Notes under the pieces: generated by a model
Told to the model about the DNA's origin: nothing
Seen by the model: only the letters and a program-made list of their open reading frames with translations
Database searches by the model: none
Shown here: piece by piece, positions 22,607 to 34,782 of the stretch
How the letters are laid out: every line of letters begins with the position of its first letter
Position numbering within the stretch: position 1 is the first letter of the stretch
Translations under genes and position numbers: made by a program
Origin: Ipomoea triloba
Taxonomy: Eukaryota > Streptophyta > Magnoliopsida > Solanales > Convolvulaceae
Direction of reading: 5' to 3'
Length of the DNA stretch: 64,000 nucleotides
NCBI RefSeq assembly: GCF_003576645.1
Contig: NC_044918.1
Coordinates: 23,331,743 to 23,395,742 of the forward strand

Positions 22607-23544
22607 TTAACTTACTCATTAATTTATATAAGAAAGGTCTTAGGTTCGAACCTCAACTCAATAAAATTTGACATAATTAAGTTCCTCACTTTATTTTACT
22701 CTTATTAAATTAAATAAATTAGTAGCTACAACAAAAAATAATACATATGTATTTCTTTAATTTAGAATTATGTGTCTACAATACCTTTATTTGAAAAAAT
22801 TATTCATTATCAAAAAATTAAATTAAATAAGAGAAATAATTCCATTAGTTATATTGTCTTTATTTTCTCTCATGCAAAGATTCTTTACATTCAAATTTAT
22901 CAATTGATATTCATTACATTGTCTATTATCTTATTTTTACAATATCTTGTAATTAAATATCAAAGTTGTAATACAAAATAATGTTATATATTTATTTACC
23001 AAGTATTTTATTAATACCATGAAAAAAAAATTTAAAATAATTTGAAGCTAATTATATTAACTACTTGGGGATTGGTTGACAAAAAGAGTACTCAAATAAC
23101 CCAACAAATTGAAGCGGAATCGCTCTATTTTACTCTTATTGAATTAAATAAATTAGTAGTTACACCAAAAAATGATACATATGTATTTCTTTAATACCAT
23201 GAAAAAAATAAAAAAGAATAGTTTGAAACCAATCATATTAACTACTTGGGGGATTTGTTGACAATGAAAGTACTCAAATAACCCATTACCCAGCAAATTG
23301 AAGCGAGAAACTATCTTTTAATATCTTTGGAATACATCATATTTAAAATTTTCAAATTTTTACTAATTTATTTAATCTTTTTCCTTAAACTAGAGATTTC
23401 TTTATCCACAATAACTCATTCAACAATAATGGTTGAACCAAATGAACCCCGAGCAGAACACCTAAAGGAAAGTCCATAGCTCCCATATCATAATCTCATT
23501 GCATGACGTTGTCATCTATGCTACCAACAATAAACCAATTGCAA

Positions 23545-23865
23545 ATAACACACAACCAACAAAAAGGAAGAGAACAAATATTAAAGATGAAGATAAACCA
23601 ACAAAAAGGAAGAGAACAAATATTAAAGATGAAGATAATGACAATGTTATTCAAAAGAGAATTAAGAATACTTAGAAAAATTCAAACTAAAATCAAAAGA
23701 GAATTAAGAATACTTAGAAAAATTCAAACTAAAAGTAGTATAGAATTAAGAATACTTAGAAAAATTCAAACTAAAAGTAGTATTTATTTAGACTATCATT
23801 TTTAGACCAAATATTTAGATAGTATTTATTTAGACTATCATTTTTAGACCAAATATTTAGACTAT
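23545..23865 (+). repeat. Three successive tandem arrays
   Basis: Array 1: about 42-bp unit with CAACAAAAAGGAAGAGAAC, two copies (23547-23635). Array 2: about 46-bp unit with GAATTAAGAATACTTAGAAA, three copies (23656-23780). Array 3: about 40-bp unit with ATTTAGACTATCATTTTTAG, two copies (23781-23865). All lie in the part of this Helitron that the related copy lacks. Confidence 0.88.
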
Positions 23866-24439
23866 CGATTTTACAAAGTTACAAACATTTATTTTAGTGA
23901 CAATTATAATGAATTTCCTATATTATCTTGGATTCATATACTTTGAGTTACATATTTAAATAAAAAAATTCGACATTCAATTACCTATGCATAAACTTTC
24001 TCATAAGTGAGAGGTCAAAGGTTCGATTCCCATGGGCTTTAGCTCATTGATAAATGTAATAATTTACACTAAAAAGTTAAAAGATAAAATTAAGTTATTT
24101 TCAAATTTTTGGAGTGTGGATCTGACCAAAATTTTTATTCTTTGATTTGACCTATCAAAATTTATTTTTAATTGATCATTGATAAATGTTTTTACAATTT
24201 TTAGACTTTGAGACGGGATGTGCCAATATGTGTATTGTTTAACTCAACCCAACTAGAACCATATTTTAATCAAACTAAGCTAGTGTAGTTCACTTTTCAA
24301 AAAAAAAAAAAAAGCTAGTGTAGTTCAAATAATAACGAGACATATGGTAAGCTAACCCGCCCATTTGAGAAACTAAGAGAAAGAGAACTAAGATTGAGAT
24401 AATAATCTAGAAAATGTCTTTTGAGTAAAAATCTCAAAA

Positions 24440-25367
24440 GATATTTTCTACCAAAATAAGTTATTTTTCTTTTAACAATAAATGTTACAAAATGTGAAAG
24501 TCATATACTGAACTAAAAAAACTTGAAGATCAAATATAAAAATAATCTAATACTCCAGCTATTTACTACTTATTGGTTAATTTAAGCTAATTTTTATTTC
24601 TTTGATTATTTTTAACACTTTATTATAATATTTAATTTTTTTCCTTGTGTTTAATAATCCATTATATATATAGAAATATGTTCAAATGTGGTCACACCTT
24701 CCTGTGCCGTTCACACCACTCAATGTTAGAAAATACACCACTCAATGTTAGAAAATACACCACTCAGTGTTAGAAAATGCACCACAATAAAAATACACAA
24801 AAATACCATAAAACACACCACACGCAAAATAATGCACCATAATTCCCCTGCCCCTAATGGTGCATTTGCTAACACTGTGGTTTGTATTTACATACCTAGT
24901 GGTGTGTTTTTTGATGATGCGAACCTAAAGATGCACATTTATGTAGTGTATTTTCTAACATTGAGTGGTGTATATTTGTATACATAGTGGTGCGACCGCA
25001 CTGACCGCACGTTAAGGGGCGGCCACACCTGATCATGACCCTATATATATATATACACACACACACATACATACCACCAAAATGAGTTATTTTTCTTTTA
25101 ACAATAAATGTTACAAAATGTGAAAGAGTTATTTTTCTTTTAACAATAAATGTTACAAAATGTGAAAGTCATATATTTCTTTTAACAATAAATGTTACAA
25201 AATGTGAAAGTCATATACTGAACTAAAAAAACTTGAAGATCAAATATAAAAATAATCTAATACTCCAGCTATATCCTTTTACTTTTTCTATTTACTACTT
25301 ATTGGTTAGTTTAAGAAATTTTTTATTTCTTTGATTATTTTTTAACACTTTATTATAATATTTTTAA
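24440..25367 (+). repeat. Local duplication of about 220 bp (24460-24680 and 25085-25367)
   Basis: Both copies contain TTTTCTTTTAACAATAAATG, GTCATATACTGAACTAAAAA, CTAATACTCCAGCTAT and TTTAACACTTTATTATAATA in the same order. In the second copy the first 42 bp are expanded to three tandem units (25084-25205). The end of the second copy is split by the foldback element at 25368; its remaining end resumes at 26220 (TAATATTTAATTTTTTTCC), as in the uninterrupted first copy. Confidence 0.85.
24680..25035. mobile_element. Foldback (MITE-like) element with 22-bp tandem units
   Basis: The left arm (AATGTGGTCACACCTTCCTG... CACACCACT) faces the right arm, whose reverse complement reads CAGGTGTGGCCGCCCC... 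GCACCACT. Three 22-bp units (CACCACTCAATGTTAGAAAA + TA) lie at 24714-24779, with one inverted unit near 24950-24975. The element sits between the two copies of the local duplication. Confidence 0.65.
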
Positions 25368-26219
25368 GAGTTTATTACCAAAATGGTCCCTCGACTATTG
25401 CGAAATTACCAATTTGGTCCTCGACAATTTTTCGTAACTAATTAAGTCCCTCGACTTTGAAAAATTTAACCAATTTGGTCCTCCGTTTATTTTTCCGTTA
25501 AACATTCGTTAAATCAGGACCAAATTGGTAATTTTGCTATAGTCAATGGACCAAATTGGTAATTAATTTTTAGGATAAACTACAAATAAGCCATCGTACT
25601 ATTTTGAAACAAGCAATTAGGCCATCCAACTCAAATAACCCCCAAATAAACCATCGAACTCAAAAAAATAAAGCAATTGAGCCACTAAAACCAAAAAAAG
25701 AGCAATTGACCAATTTTAAAATTTTCGGTGACAAATTCCGGCATCAACGATCATTTCCGGCAACCGGCGGCGACACCGGTCGCCATTTCTGACGAGAGCG
25801 GCCGGAAATGGCATCGCTGCTGGTTGCTGGAAATGGTCGCCCGTGCCAGAATTTATCACCGGAAATTTTTAGAATGGGTTAATTGCTATTTTTTTAGGTT
25901 TCAGTAGCTCAATTCCTTTATTTTTCTGAGTTCGATGCCCTATTTGGGGGTTATTTGAGTTGGATGGCGTAATTGATTGCTTCCAAATAGTACGATGGCT
26001 TATTTGTAGTTTATCCCTTAATTTTTCACTGAAATGGTCCCTTGATTATAGCAAAATTACTAATTTGGTCCTGATTTAACGGATGTTAACGGAAAAATAA
26101 ACGGAGGACTAAATTGGTTAAATTTTTCAAAGTCGATGGACTTAATTGGGCACGAAAAATTGTCGAGGACTAAATTGGTAATTTCTCAATAGTCGGGGGA
26201 CTATTTTGGTAATAAACTC
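25368..26219. mobile_element. MULE-like MITE (outer), interrupted by another MITE
   Basis: Long inverted repeats of about 200 bp start GAGTTTATTACCAAAATGG and end ATTTTGGTAATAAACTC. Same family as 36900-37340. The target duplication is imperfect (TAATATTTTTAA left, TAATATTTAA right), but the empty site is readable in the sister duplication at about 24635-24652. The interior is cut by the 25572-26017 element. Confidence 0.85.
25572..26017. mobile_element. MULE-like MITE (inner), 446 bp, nested
   Basis: Ends GGATAAACTACAAATAAGCC and its reverse complement, with an exact 9-bp target duplication TTAATTTTT (25563-25571 and 26018-26026). The centre (25735-25860) is G+C-rich with CCGGCAACCGG and GCCGGAAATGG motifs. 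The related element at 36900 carries the uninterrupted site (AGTTAATTTTTCACTG), confirming insertion. Confidence 0.92.
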
Positions 26220-26249
26220 TAATATTTAATTTTTTTCCTTGTGCTTAAT

Positions 26250-26250
<1 letters not shown>

Positions 26251-26348
<98 letters not shown>
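26251..26348. repeat. (TA)n microsatellite at an assembly gap
   Basis: About 49 TA units run into the gap. On the other side only TATA remains, so the gap was probably caused by this tract. Confidence 0.97.
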
Positions 26349-26456
26349 NNNNNNNNNNNNNNNNNNNNNNNNNNNNNNNNNNNNNNNNNNNNNNNNNNNN
26401 NNNNNNNNNNNNNNNNNNNNNNNNNNNNNNNNNNNNNNNNNNNNNNNNNNNNNNNN
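26349..26456. other. Assembly gap (108 N)
   Basis: Unknown bases. Any reading frame through here is meaningless. Confidence 1.
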
Positions 26457-27037
26457 TATACCGTTAGGGTAAATTAGTCTTATTGGAAAATGTGCATTCC
26501 TACACAAAATGTCATGCATTCCTATAACATGATCAAAGGCTGAAAATCAGTCTTCTTCTGCTGCGGTGGCCTTCCCAGGTGCGGACGTGTGGACAAATAT
26601 GATCCACACATCTAACATGATCAAAGGCCGAAAATCGATGAAAAGGAGAGAAACGCGGTGACATTTTTTAAATTTTCTGTAATGCTTGTGTATTTTAAAA
26701 TTCTTGACGATGCATTTGGAAATATTTTGAGTGCACAGAAGGTACTACGTAATTCTTATCACATTCTTCCCTTGTGCCGTTACGATTATGCATTTATAAA
26801 AGTTTGACAGAGCATTTGGAAATAATTTGAGTGCACATATATATGGCGCTTTCTAATTTCCATAACCATCTTCCCATGTGTCATCACAGGAGTTTCTAAA
26901 TGCACTGTCAAATATTTCTAAATGAATTGTCAAACATTTCAAAATGCACAATCGTAATTATAGAAAATTACAAAAATGTCACTACATTTTTTATATTTTC
27001 ATTAATTTTAAGCATTTGGTCATGCTTAAATGGAGAG

Positions 27038-27102
<65 letters not shown>

Positions 27103-27757
27103 AAATAATTTGAGTGAAATCACATTAATCATATCAAAGGCATGAAATTAGATGGGAAAGTAATAATTATAGGAGCTCTACTACATGTACTATCAAATCT
27201 TACTCCCTTAAATTTACTCATTGATGTGACGGAAACTGTTAGGTTATTTTTTCATGCGGACCCCTGTAAAAGTGTCTATATCAAAATTTAAGTGTGAGAG
27301 TAAAAGCTGTAAAGCCTGTGAGTAAACAATAGGAGTACATATAGTATTTTCTTAACCTTATTCTCTTAATTTTTACTCCCTAATGTGGATAAGTTATCTT
27401 TTTCATGTGGTCCTAATACAAGTGTTTACATTAAAATGTTGTGTCTGAAAATAAAAGTTGGAGCAAAAAATGAGAGTAAATATAGTGTTTTCCTTTTCCT
27501 AATTATAGGACCAAAAATCAAGTTACTTCGTACCAACTGCTATCACTTCAGTACATACATTGATTAATGTTCTAGCCCGTGTCATACGTTTGTACTAAAT
27601 GCCACTATTCCAGCCAGAAGTGCATGTACGCAAATTATACAAGCATGGTAAATCATGGTCAAAAGAAATGTCGATTCTTTTAATGAAAATAAACGGCATC
27701 CATTCGTGCCGTTAGGAGTAAAGTAGCTCTATATTAATATAACATATTCAGTGTCGT
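26457..27757. other. A+T-rich intergenic DNA, no gene
   Basis: The motif AACATGATCAAAGGC(T/C)GAAAATC occurs twice (about 26526 and 26616), suggesting an old short repeat. A (TA)n tract is at 27042-27096. Otherwise nothing recognised. Confidence 0.4.
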
Positions 27758-28010
27758 CTTTTCGATATTACTACAGTTTCATTTGATATTATACACTCAA
27801 ATATGTGAAACTGATATTTAGTTTAATTTTATATACACTGCAGTTTCCTTTCAACACAACTACAGTATCATTTCGATATAACTACAGTTTCATTGGACAA
27901 TATACACTCAAATATGTGAAACTGTTATTCAGTTTTATTTTATATACACTGCAGTTTCCTTTCAACACAAATACAAATTCATTTTAATATAACTACAGTT
28001 TTATTTGATA
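27758..28010 (+). repeat. Tandem repeat, period 111 bp
   Basis: TACACTCAAATATGTGAAACTG recurs at 27792 and 27903, followed in each copy by TATACACTGCAGTTTCCTTT. About two copies plus a partial, each containing several CTACAGTTTCATTT words. Confidence 0.85.
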
Positions 28011-28739
28011 ATATAAAAATAAATGTGAGGCCGTATCATTTGAAATAAACTGTAGTTTCATTTACGGAGCTCCGTTAACATGTGACGGCAACTATTTTTT
28101 TACTTAAAGAAACGGTGTCGTTTTTGGATCTTGATCTACAAAGCTTTGTGGACCATGGTTCGCGATATAACAACTGGTGCATGTACATATGTACTGAGCC
28201 CCGCAGGCCGCAGCATATTCTTGAGCAATCTTAGGCTATTCGCAGCGGTGAAAGGAGGCCAATTGCAAAATTATGAGACCTTTTAATTTTTTATTATTAT
28301 TACATTTATTATTATTTTAATTATTATTAATACTTTATTGGTAAAAATAAGTTTTTTTTAATAAGGTTAAGTGATAATAGGACCATTTTTTAAAGATGAG
28401 ATATAATTGTATGGATGTAGAGTAAATAGTGGATACTTGCAAATTTAGCGATGTGACATTTTGAAACTGAGAGAAAATTACATGGGTAAATATAGTCTCA
28501 CTGGGTGGGTTTTTATGTGGGTCCTAACAATCGCCTTAGTATTTACTAGTTCACTTAATTTAAAAATCCAATAATTTGAGATTTTTAAATTTTTTTGGAC
28601 TCACCTGAAGGATATATTAGAGGTGGATCCGGGGCAAATCGACACAAGGAGAAGCGAGGACGACTTGGAGGGTGACCTCAGCTTCGGGGCAGCCCCGGCC
28701 TAGGATGGCCTTGGCCTGGTGTGCTACACTCGCAGACGC

Positions 28740-29863
28740 GGTCCAAGTTGTTACAACCAACTCCCCCTTTTTTGGGCGGTGGTTAGAATGAGGTTAATAT
28801 AAATTCCTACGTAATTGTCTTGTTAGAACATCATCTAATATTGTAATAGCATTACACAAAGTATCAATACAATCTTTGTCTCCATGGCATACATTCATTG
28901 TCTTTTTCATTATATTATCCATTTATCATTTACTGTATCCTTCTTCTTTTTATCAGGTTTTGTTAATTCGGGTCACTCGAGTTAAATAAATCCATCATAG
29001 GGGTGCTTTCATCGAGAGCTCAACATATAGGCTCTAGCAAGCTACCTACCAACTATAGCAAGATCGAGATCCAACTCTCACAATTCCCATGATTCTCGCA
29101 ACACCTATGTCACCTCGAGCGGGAACAACCTCAATGGGACCGCTAGCCGACAACAAACCAACTCAGTGAGGTCAGCGGGGGACCTAAGGGATCGACTCAA
29201 CAAAAACCGCCACGCTGGGTCGGCTCGCATCGCCCTTCCTCTGGCCCCGGGATTCCAAGAAGGGGTGGTCACGATCCAACAAGCAGCCACCTTAGCGAGG
29301 TAGGCTGAGCACCCGACTTCCCTGAGCCCTAATAGCCCAAGTTGAGGGGGAGGTCAACTCACCCTGACCGTCAGGCAGACGGGGAGGAGATGATGTTAAT
29401 CAAGACAGGCATGGGCATCAAGGAGTGAATAGGGGACGACCAACCCGATCCTAGTCCGCATTGGCGCAGTTAGGCACCCGTACACTGGCCCGGGACCAAC
29501 TAGAGCCAAGGCCAACTGTGAACAACCCCTCGGTGGTGGAATCATTTTCAGGAAGGTTGCCGAGCCACAGGTGGAATGATCGGGGGAAACCAGCGGCGAG
29601 ACCCCGAGCTCTCAACATGATGAGATCGAGCAGGCGAATGGGTAAGCTCCAAAGGAAGATAGATCCTGGAGCACCAAGACGTGTTATCCACCCCATTCAC
29701 CAAGGCGATCATGGCCAATGCTCTACCGAAGAACTTTCGTTTCCCAACAATTAAGGCATACATAGGAGCGATAGACCCACGGGCTCATCTTGCTAAAATG
29801 AGATTTACTCAGTGTGCATTCTCAGATAGTGATTCTGAATTTCTCTTGTCAAATTTTTTCTAA
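28740..29863 (+). pseudogene. Gypsy retroelement fragment: LTR end, leader and gag start
   Basis: A possible LTR end (AAATAAATCCATCA, to about 28998) is followed by GGTGCTTTCATCGAGAG (29002-29018), a primer-binding-site position typical of plant Gypsy elements. A G+C-rich leader/gag region follows. At 29690-29830 the frame reads ALPKNFRFPTIKAYIGAIDP and RAHLAKMRF, which resembles the conserved gag motif LPKNFRxPxIxxYxGxxDPxxHL. Frames before and after are broken and the element stops near 29863. The base composition is clearly higher in G+C than its flanks. Confidence 0.65.
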
Positions 29864-31898
29864 AATGATTTTATTGCATACATACCAATTCTTATGCCTC
29901 TAGGTTTGATGTGGAACTTGATAAAGTCTTAGACCACAAGAAGGTTTTTTGGCCTAAAAAATCTATTTTAGATTGAAATATGTAATATTAATATTCTTAA
30001 TTGAATGTTATTTGTTATGTTATTATAAACATTTTACTTTAATATCCATCACCTCGCAACACATTTAACAACAAAAACTACCTTATAAGGAAACAACTTT
30101 GGAAGGCTATTTGATCTTTAATTAAAGAGAAGGTGATACAACAATGGATTATTAATTTATTGGTGAATTGAAAAATGTGCTTGCATTACCATTTAGGCTC
30201 TTCTTTGTGTGCTTGTGAATGGTTGGTGAGTGATAGCACTTTCAACACTGTACACATCCAAAATGAACGGAATATATGCCTTCAAAATTTTCTAGCAAAT
30301 TTGGTTTCAAACACCTCGTAGATTACGAGATATTTTACAGTTGGTGCACGCCCAACCGAGACAATTGAAGCAAACAGGAGAAATAAAATTTCAAATTGTG
30401 ACTAGAAGCGAATACGTTCTGCCTATAAGCATGTTTAGGAATTAAGCGGCGAAGAGTTTCAAGAGGAGGGATGTCAGTGAGCTCTACTGTAAAGCATGAA
30501 AGGGCATGGTGATAGGCATATAAATATCATACAAGTGTACAACCAATCAACCATAAAAAGTTTCAGCAACCCCGTACTAAAGATATTGTGCGATTACTAT
30601 GGGTACAAAGTGGGAGGCCGCAAACAATTTTTATTTTTTAGATTGACAGTCGCGATGAAGGTGGTGAGAATGCAAAGGGAGAGATTAGTGGCTTTTTCTA
30701 AGTTTAAATGAGTCAACAATGAAACAAGTCATCAAATTATTTTTATTTAAATTTCATGTTAACATTATATGGAAGGATTACTTATGAAAACCTGGAGAAA
30801 ATGCTGAGCGAACACAATTTTAAAAGTAAATGTGGTCAATTCTATCTTATTTTAGAACAAGACCAGGTTAATTGAATACTTGCAAGTGGTAGATGGAGCT
30901 ATTTGGCACTTCTCCCTAATCTCATCATCTCCAACTATTGGTGGGCAAAGAAATTATTTGATTGACTAAGATTTACTTCTAAATTGATTGATTATTAGAT
31001 GCATTCATTGTAACAACTGGCCTGGCCTGCAGGTCTCCTATCCTAATCTTAATAATACAGGAGACTTTCGATCCCCAACTTGGAAGACTTGTACAGTTTC
31101 ATCTCTATGCATGCATAAAAAAGTCATTCTGGTCTCCTTCCATTGCATGGCTGCGCTTTTCAATTTCCAGAATTCTTCTTCCAAAAGGTTGAATTCCCAA
31201 CACCAAAGGCCCCCACTCCCGGGCCTGACAAAACTTCTGAGAGGATGTAAATTTATCATGGTAAATCAATTGAACACAGAGGTTAGAATTTTGCTCACTG
31301 CACACAAGGAGCCCTCACTTTGAGAGGTTTCAATTTCCACCCTGACATTACTTGTTGTCTCCTGTCTCTCACATTTATACTATTTTTAATTTATCATACA
31401 AGATCACCTTAGGCAAGATAGAATCATAATATCGTGAATCATGATTCGCAAAACAATATAAATCATATTAGAAAATTATTTTTATAATACAACAAAAAAT
31501 GCAGAGACAAGGGAATAAAAAAAGAATCATATGATATCTTCATACATACATACATGCATTTATGAATTCACTATGCACGTATTACCTTGCGGCAAGATAC
31601 TTTGCGGTTCTAAGTTTTCGGTTCTTACTTTGGGGTTTCAACTATGCTATTTTAGGCGAATTATTCTGAGGACTCGGGTCCACCATCCACCTTACAAATT
31701 GAACCTAGTTTAAAATACACAATTTACATACTGAATATTTACAATTTATATATTAAAGGTTCACAACTAACATTCAGTATGCAAATGAACATGGATCCAG
31801 GTCACCTTGCAAGGTGGATCCAGGTCCATGGTACATGTAACTATTGGCTATTTTAACTTTATTTTCATAAACTTAATCTAGGAGATTGTTCTAGGCAA
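29864..31898. other. Intergenic DNA, no gene supported
   Basis: Short frames occur (30496-30711, 30988-31323) but none shows homology I recognise. The stretch 31237-31322 (GAGGATGTAAATTTATCATG... CACAAGGAGCCCTCACTTTG) repeats, in diverged form, a piece at 1095-1190 upstream of the NHL gene. A TGGATCCAGGTC inverted motif at 31790-31830 belongs to the foldback family described next. Confidence 0.4.
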
Positions 31899-32240
31899 AT
31901 TATGCTATGGGCCATGTTCACAATTTTAGAACTCTATGTTCACAATTTTAGAACTCTATATTCACAATTTTAGATCTCAATATTCACAATTTTTGAACTC
32001 TATATTCACAATTTTTATTATATAAATTCAAAATTTGTGTTATACGGTTGAATATAGAGTTATGTAATTGTGAATATAGAGTTATTAAATTGTGAATATA
32101 AAATTCTGTAATTGTACTGTGAATATAGAGTTCTAAAATTGTAAACATGGAGTTCTAAAATTGTAAACATAGAGTTCTAAAATTGTGAACATGCACCCGA
32201 GTCCACCTTGCCAGATGGACCCGAGTCCATGGCATAACAA
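31899..32240. mobile_element. Foldback element made of 22-bp tandem units
   Basis: Ends TTATGCTATGG... and ...CCATGGCATAAC are inverted repeats. The left half holds tandem units of TTCACAATTTTAGAACTCTA in plus sense, the right half the same units in minus sense, so the whole folds into a long hairpin. A related element is at 35952-36600. No coding sequence. Confidence 0.75.
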
Positions 32241-32524
32241 CCTATTATTTTCTCTCCTCAAAATCTTGCGTAAAGTCAATTTAGGATATTCTTCTCTCTT
32301 CTCTTTTTTTTCAAACAAAATTGAATAACTTTTAATAAAATTTCCTCTAATATGAGTGTGGTACGAGCTTAAAGGTATCTCCGAGAGCATACTGAAGACA
32401 CCTGGTGGACTAACAAAAAATAAAAAATAAAAAATCTTCTAAATTTAAAAATAATATTTAACTCCACAACTCCCAAAATATTATTTAAGTTTAATAACAT
32501 GTTTGAAATCCCCAAACACATATA

Positions 32525-33187
32525 TACACTTATAATAAGAGCCAATAATGTTAAATCACTAACTGGAACTAAAAAAATGTTGGTGTAATAGTCTTTTATA
32601 ACATATTGTACTTTGTGTTCTTCTTATTGTGCAACCTCCAATTAAATTCCTAATATATCCTAATCCTTTATAATTTTACCAGATTCTTTCCGTTAAATAT
32701 AACGGAAGTTTAACATTAAATTTTTTAGGCAATTTATTTCTTTATTGCAGTTTTCAAACAAATTGGCAATATTATATAATACAATTCTTTATAGATTCCT
32801 AACTCAAAATTAGAATATTGAAGTCTTAATAGGATTCTATAATACAACTTTGTATAGATTATTAACTAAACCACTATTTTACCCAAAACAACAGTATATA
32901 AACCCCTTCCCTTCTCACTAGTATTCATCCAAAACTAAACCTAACATCTTCTGCAACACACCATCTACTTGACATTCTATAGGTATGATTGTCAAAATAT
33001 TATCATGCTAATTCTATTATTTGTATTTGTACTTATAATGATTACAATTTTTTTTATAAAAAAAATCAATATTGGTATACTCATTAATTAGTATAACTTC
33101 AATATCGTTATGTAAATATATCTATTGTATAATCTGTTCATCAATACTTGTATCCTTGTATGTAATGTTGTGGTTCTCATTATATTC

Positions 33188-33220
<33 letters not shown>

Positions 33221-33763
33221 TTATTTTATTTTATTTTATTTTTATCATTATTAGTATTATTATTATTATGAAAATGCTCGCATTCACCACCAACATCATT
33301 GAAAATGCTATATCTAAATGCAAGGAACTCGGGTTCAATCGATAGTGTTTGATAATGACATTGGAATGTATAATATTAGTTTACAAACCAACAAATGGTA
33401 CATCATTTAAAATGTCATTGTCAAACCTGTCCGGACGAACTATAAAGTACTTGATCACAAATACAATTACACATGGGTTTTAAATGGTCGGACTGGTGTT
33501 CAAACAAGTGACAATGATGACTCGCCATTTGCTCCCATGTAAGTGGTTTATTTGTTTCTACTTACTTTAGTTGCAATTTAGCTATTTACAATTTCGTTAT
33601 GTTTTATTAAAATATATAAGCATCGAGACTATTTCTTTGATTTTTATTAATTTAGCATTTTTTCTCTCATTATTATATGACTACTTTAACCAATTAAGAA
33701 ACACTAATTTAACAATACGCATTAGGCATTGGTATAATCGCGCAACGCGCGTGTGATAACTAG
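32525..33763 (+). mobile_element. Helitron, about 1.24 kb, with gene-like interior
   Basis: The 3' end has hairpin CGCGCAACGCGCG (33739-33751), an 8-nt spacer and CTAG (33760-33763) followed by T. The 5' side begins near ACTTATAATAAGAGCC (32529-32544), the AATAAGAGCC word shared with the other Helitrons here. The exact 5' TC terminus is not visible. The interior includes a promoter-like and exon-like segment (next entry) and an (ATT)n/(TTTTA)n tract at 33188-33242. Confidence 0.78.
32888..33541 (+). pseudogene. Gene fragment inside the Helitron, possible RPA-like OB-fold
   Basis: A GTATATAAACC TATA-like box (about 32894) precedes a leader-like C-rich stretch and an AG/GTATGA donor-like site (32982). 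Further on, a frame from about 33344 reads VFDNDIGMYNIS, then TNKWYII(stop)NVIVKPVR, TNYKVLDHKYNYTWVLNGRT and SDNDDSPFAPM, ending at CCCAT/GTAAGT, a good splice donor. The pattern weakly recalls the OB-fold of plant RPA1/DUF223 proteins, which are often associated with Helitrons. One stop (TAA) and an upstream frame break make it non-functional. The assignment is tentative. Confidence 0.4.
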
Positions 33764-34442
33764 TTTACTGTATAAATCTACAACAAACCACTGATATATA
33801 AATTTAGTATTAGTATATTCATTTTTAGTGTAACACAAGTTCATCTAAAAAATATACATTCAGTCCATTAAAAATGAACACCCATTATACTAAAATGAGC
33901 ATTTATTAATGATATATTATACAATGTGTGAATAATGGTCCATAGTATAATCTGCCCACAAGATAACGTAGCTTCATGTCATGTCATTAAATTTCTTTAA
34001 TTAATATTTAGGTATATTACAATCCTTGCTAATTTAGTTAGTATTAACAATTGATAAATGCCAACCAATCTTGTATTTAGTGAGCCTTTTATTTTTTCTA
34101 TTTGATAAATATTTTTATTATTTTATTTTGTTTTTGTACTAATGTGATATGAAAGTAGAATCACTACTTTTGATTTTTGAAATTGATTTGAAATTGCAAA
34201 AGATGTAGATAAAATAGTGAGTAAATTACACATAATAATGACAATAAAACTCACTTTTAAAAGTGAGAGTATTATAGGGTTAAACAAAGTATTATTAAAT
34301 TAATAAGATAAATATATCTTTGCAATACTCTCTCATTTCAAAAATAGATTATTATGTCATATCCTTATATTTGTAATTATTTCACCTTTTTTTTTTTCTT
34401 TCACATCCCTATCATTCTATATCACTTTCAATAATAAATAAA
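33764..34442. other. A+T-rich intergenic DNA, no gene
   Basis: Nothing recognised apart from small inverted words such as AATGAACACCCATTATAC near 33873. Confidence 0.4.
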
Positions 34443-34754
34443 GGGAAAATTATATTTTTTTGTCCCTAAGTTATAATATATTATAGATTTCGTTCCTAAG
34501 TGTTGGTCATGCTCAATTTTTGTACCTAAGTTATCATTAGCGTTGTACTTTTTGTCCATTTATTGACAAAATATTAGGGACGAAATTTACAACTTTAATA
34601 TAACTTATTGAAAAAAAGTGAGAACAAAAAGTTAATAAAAGGACGAAAAATGCAACCCCAATGATAACTTAGGTGCGAAAAGTGAGCACAACCAACACTT
34701 AGTGATAAATTCTACAATTACCCTATAACTTATGAACGAAAATTATAATTTTCC
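34443..34754. mobile_element. Foldback MITE-like element, 312 bp
   Basis: Ends GGGAAAATTATA / TATAATTTTCC and inner pairs TCCCTAAGTTATAAT / ATAACTTATGAACG and CCTAAGTTATCATTAG / CAATGATAACTTAGG. No exact target duplication visible. Confidence 0.7.
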
Positions 34755-34782
34755 AAATATAAATAAATAAAAGGAGCAAATT

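Larger units (their letters stand above)
22321..23996 (+). mobile_element. Truncated Helitron related to the 7570-8375 copy
   Basis: The 5' part (ACTATACTAATAAGAGCC, then TTAGACCTAAAATGGG) and two long internal blocks (about 22620-22975 and 23865-23990) match the minus strand of the element at 7570-8375. In this copy about 0.8 kb of tandem-repeat-rich DNA (22980-23860) is present between those blocks. The terminal hairpin and CTAG end are missing: similarity stops at CATAAACTTTCTCATA. Confidence 0.7.

Noticed and set aside
23998..24060. GGTTCGATTCC box B-like motif suggesting a tRNA or SINE
   Set aside because: No box A at the right distance and no cloverleaf.
26226..26519. Three overlapping frames with long YIYI repeats and X
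   Set aside because: They run through a (TA)n tract and an assembly gap of N; not coding.
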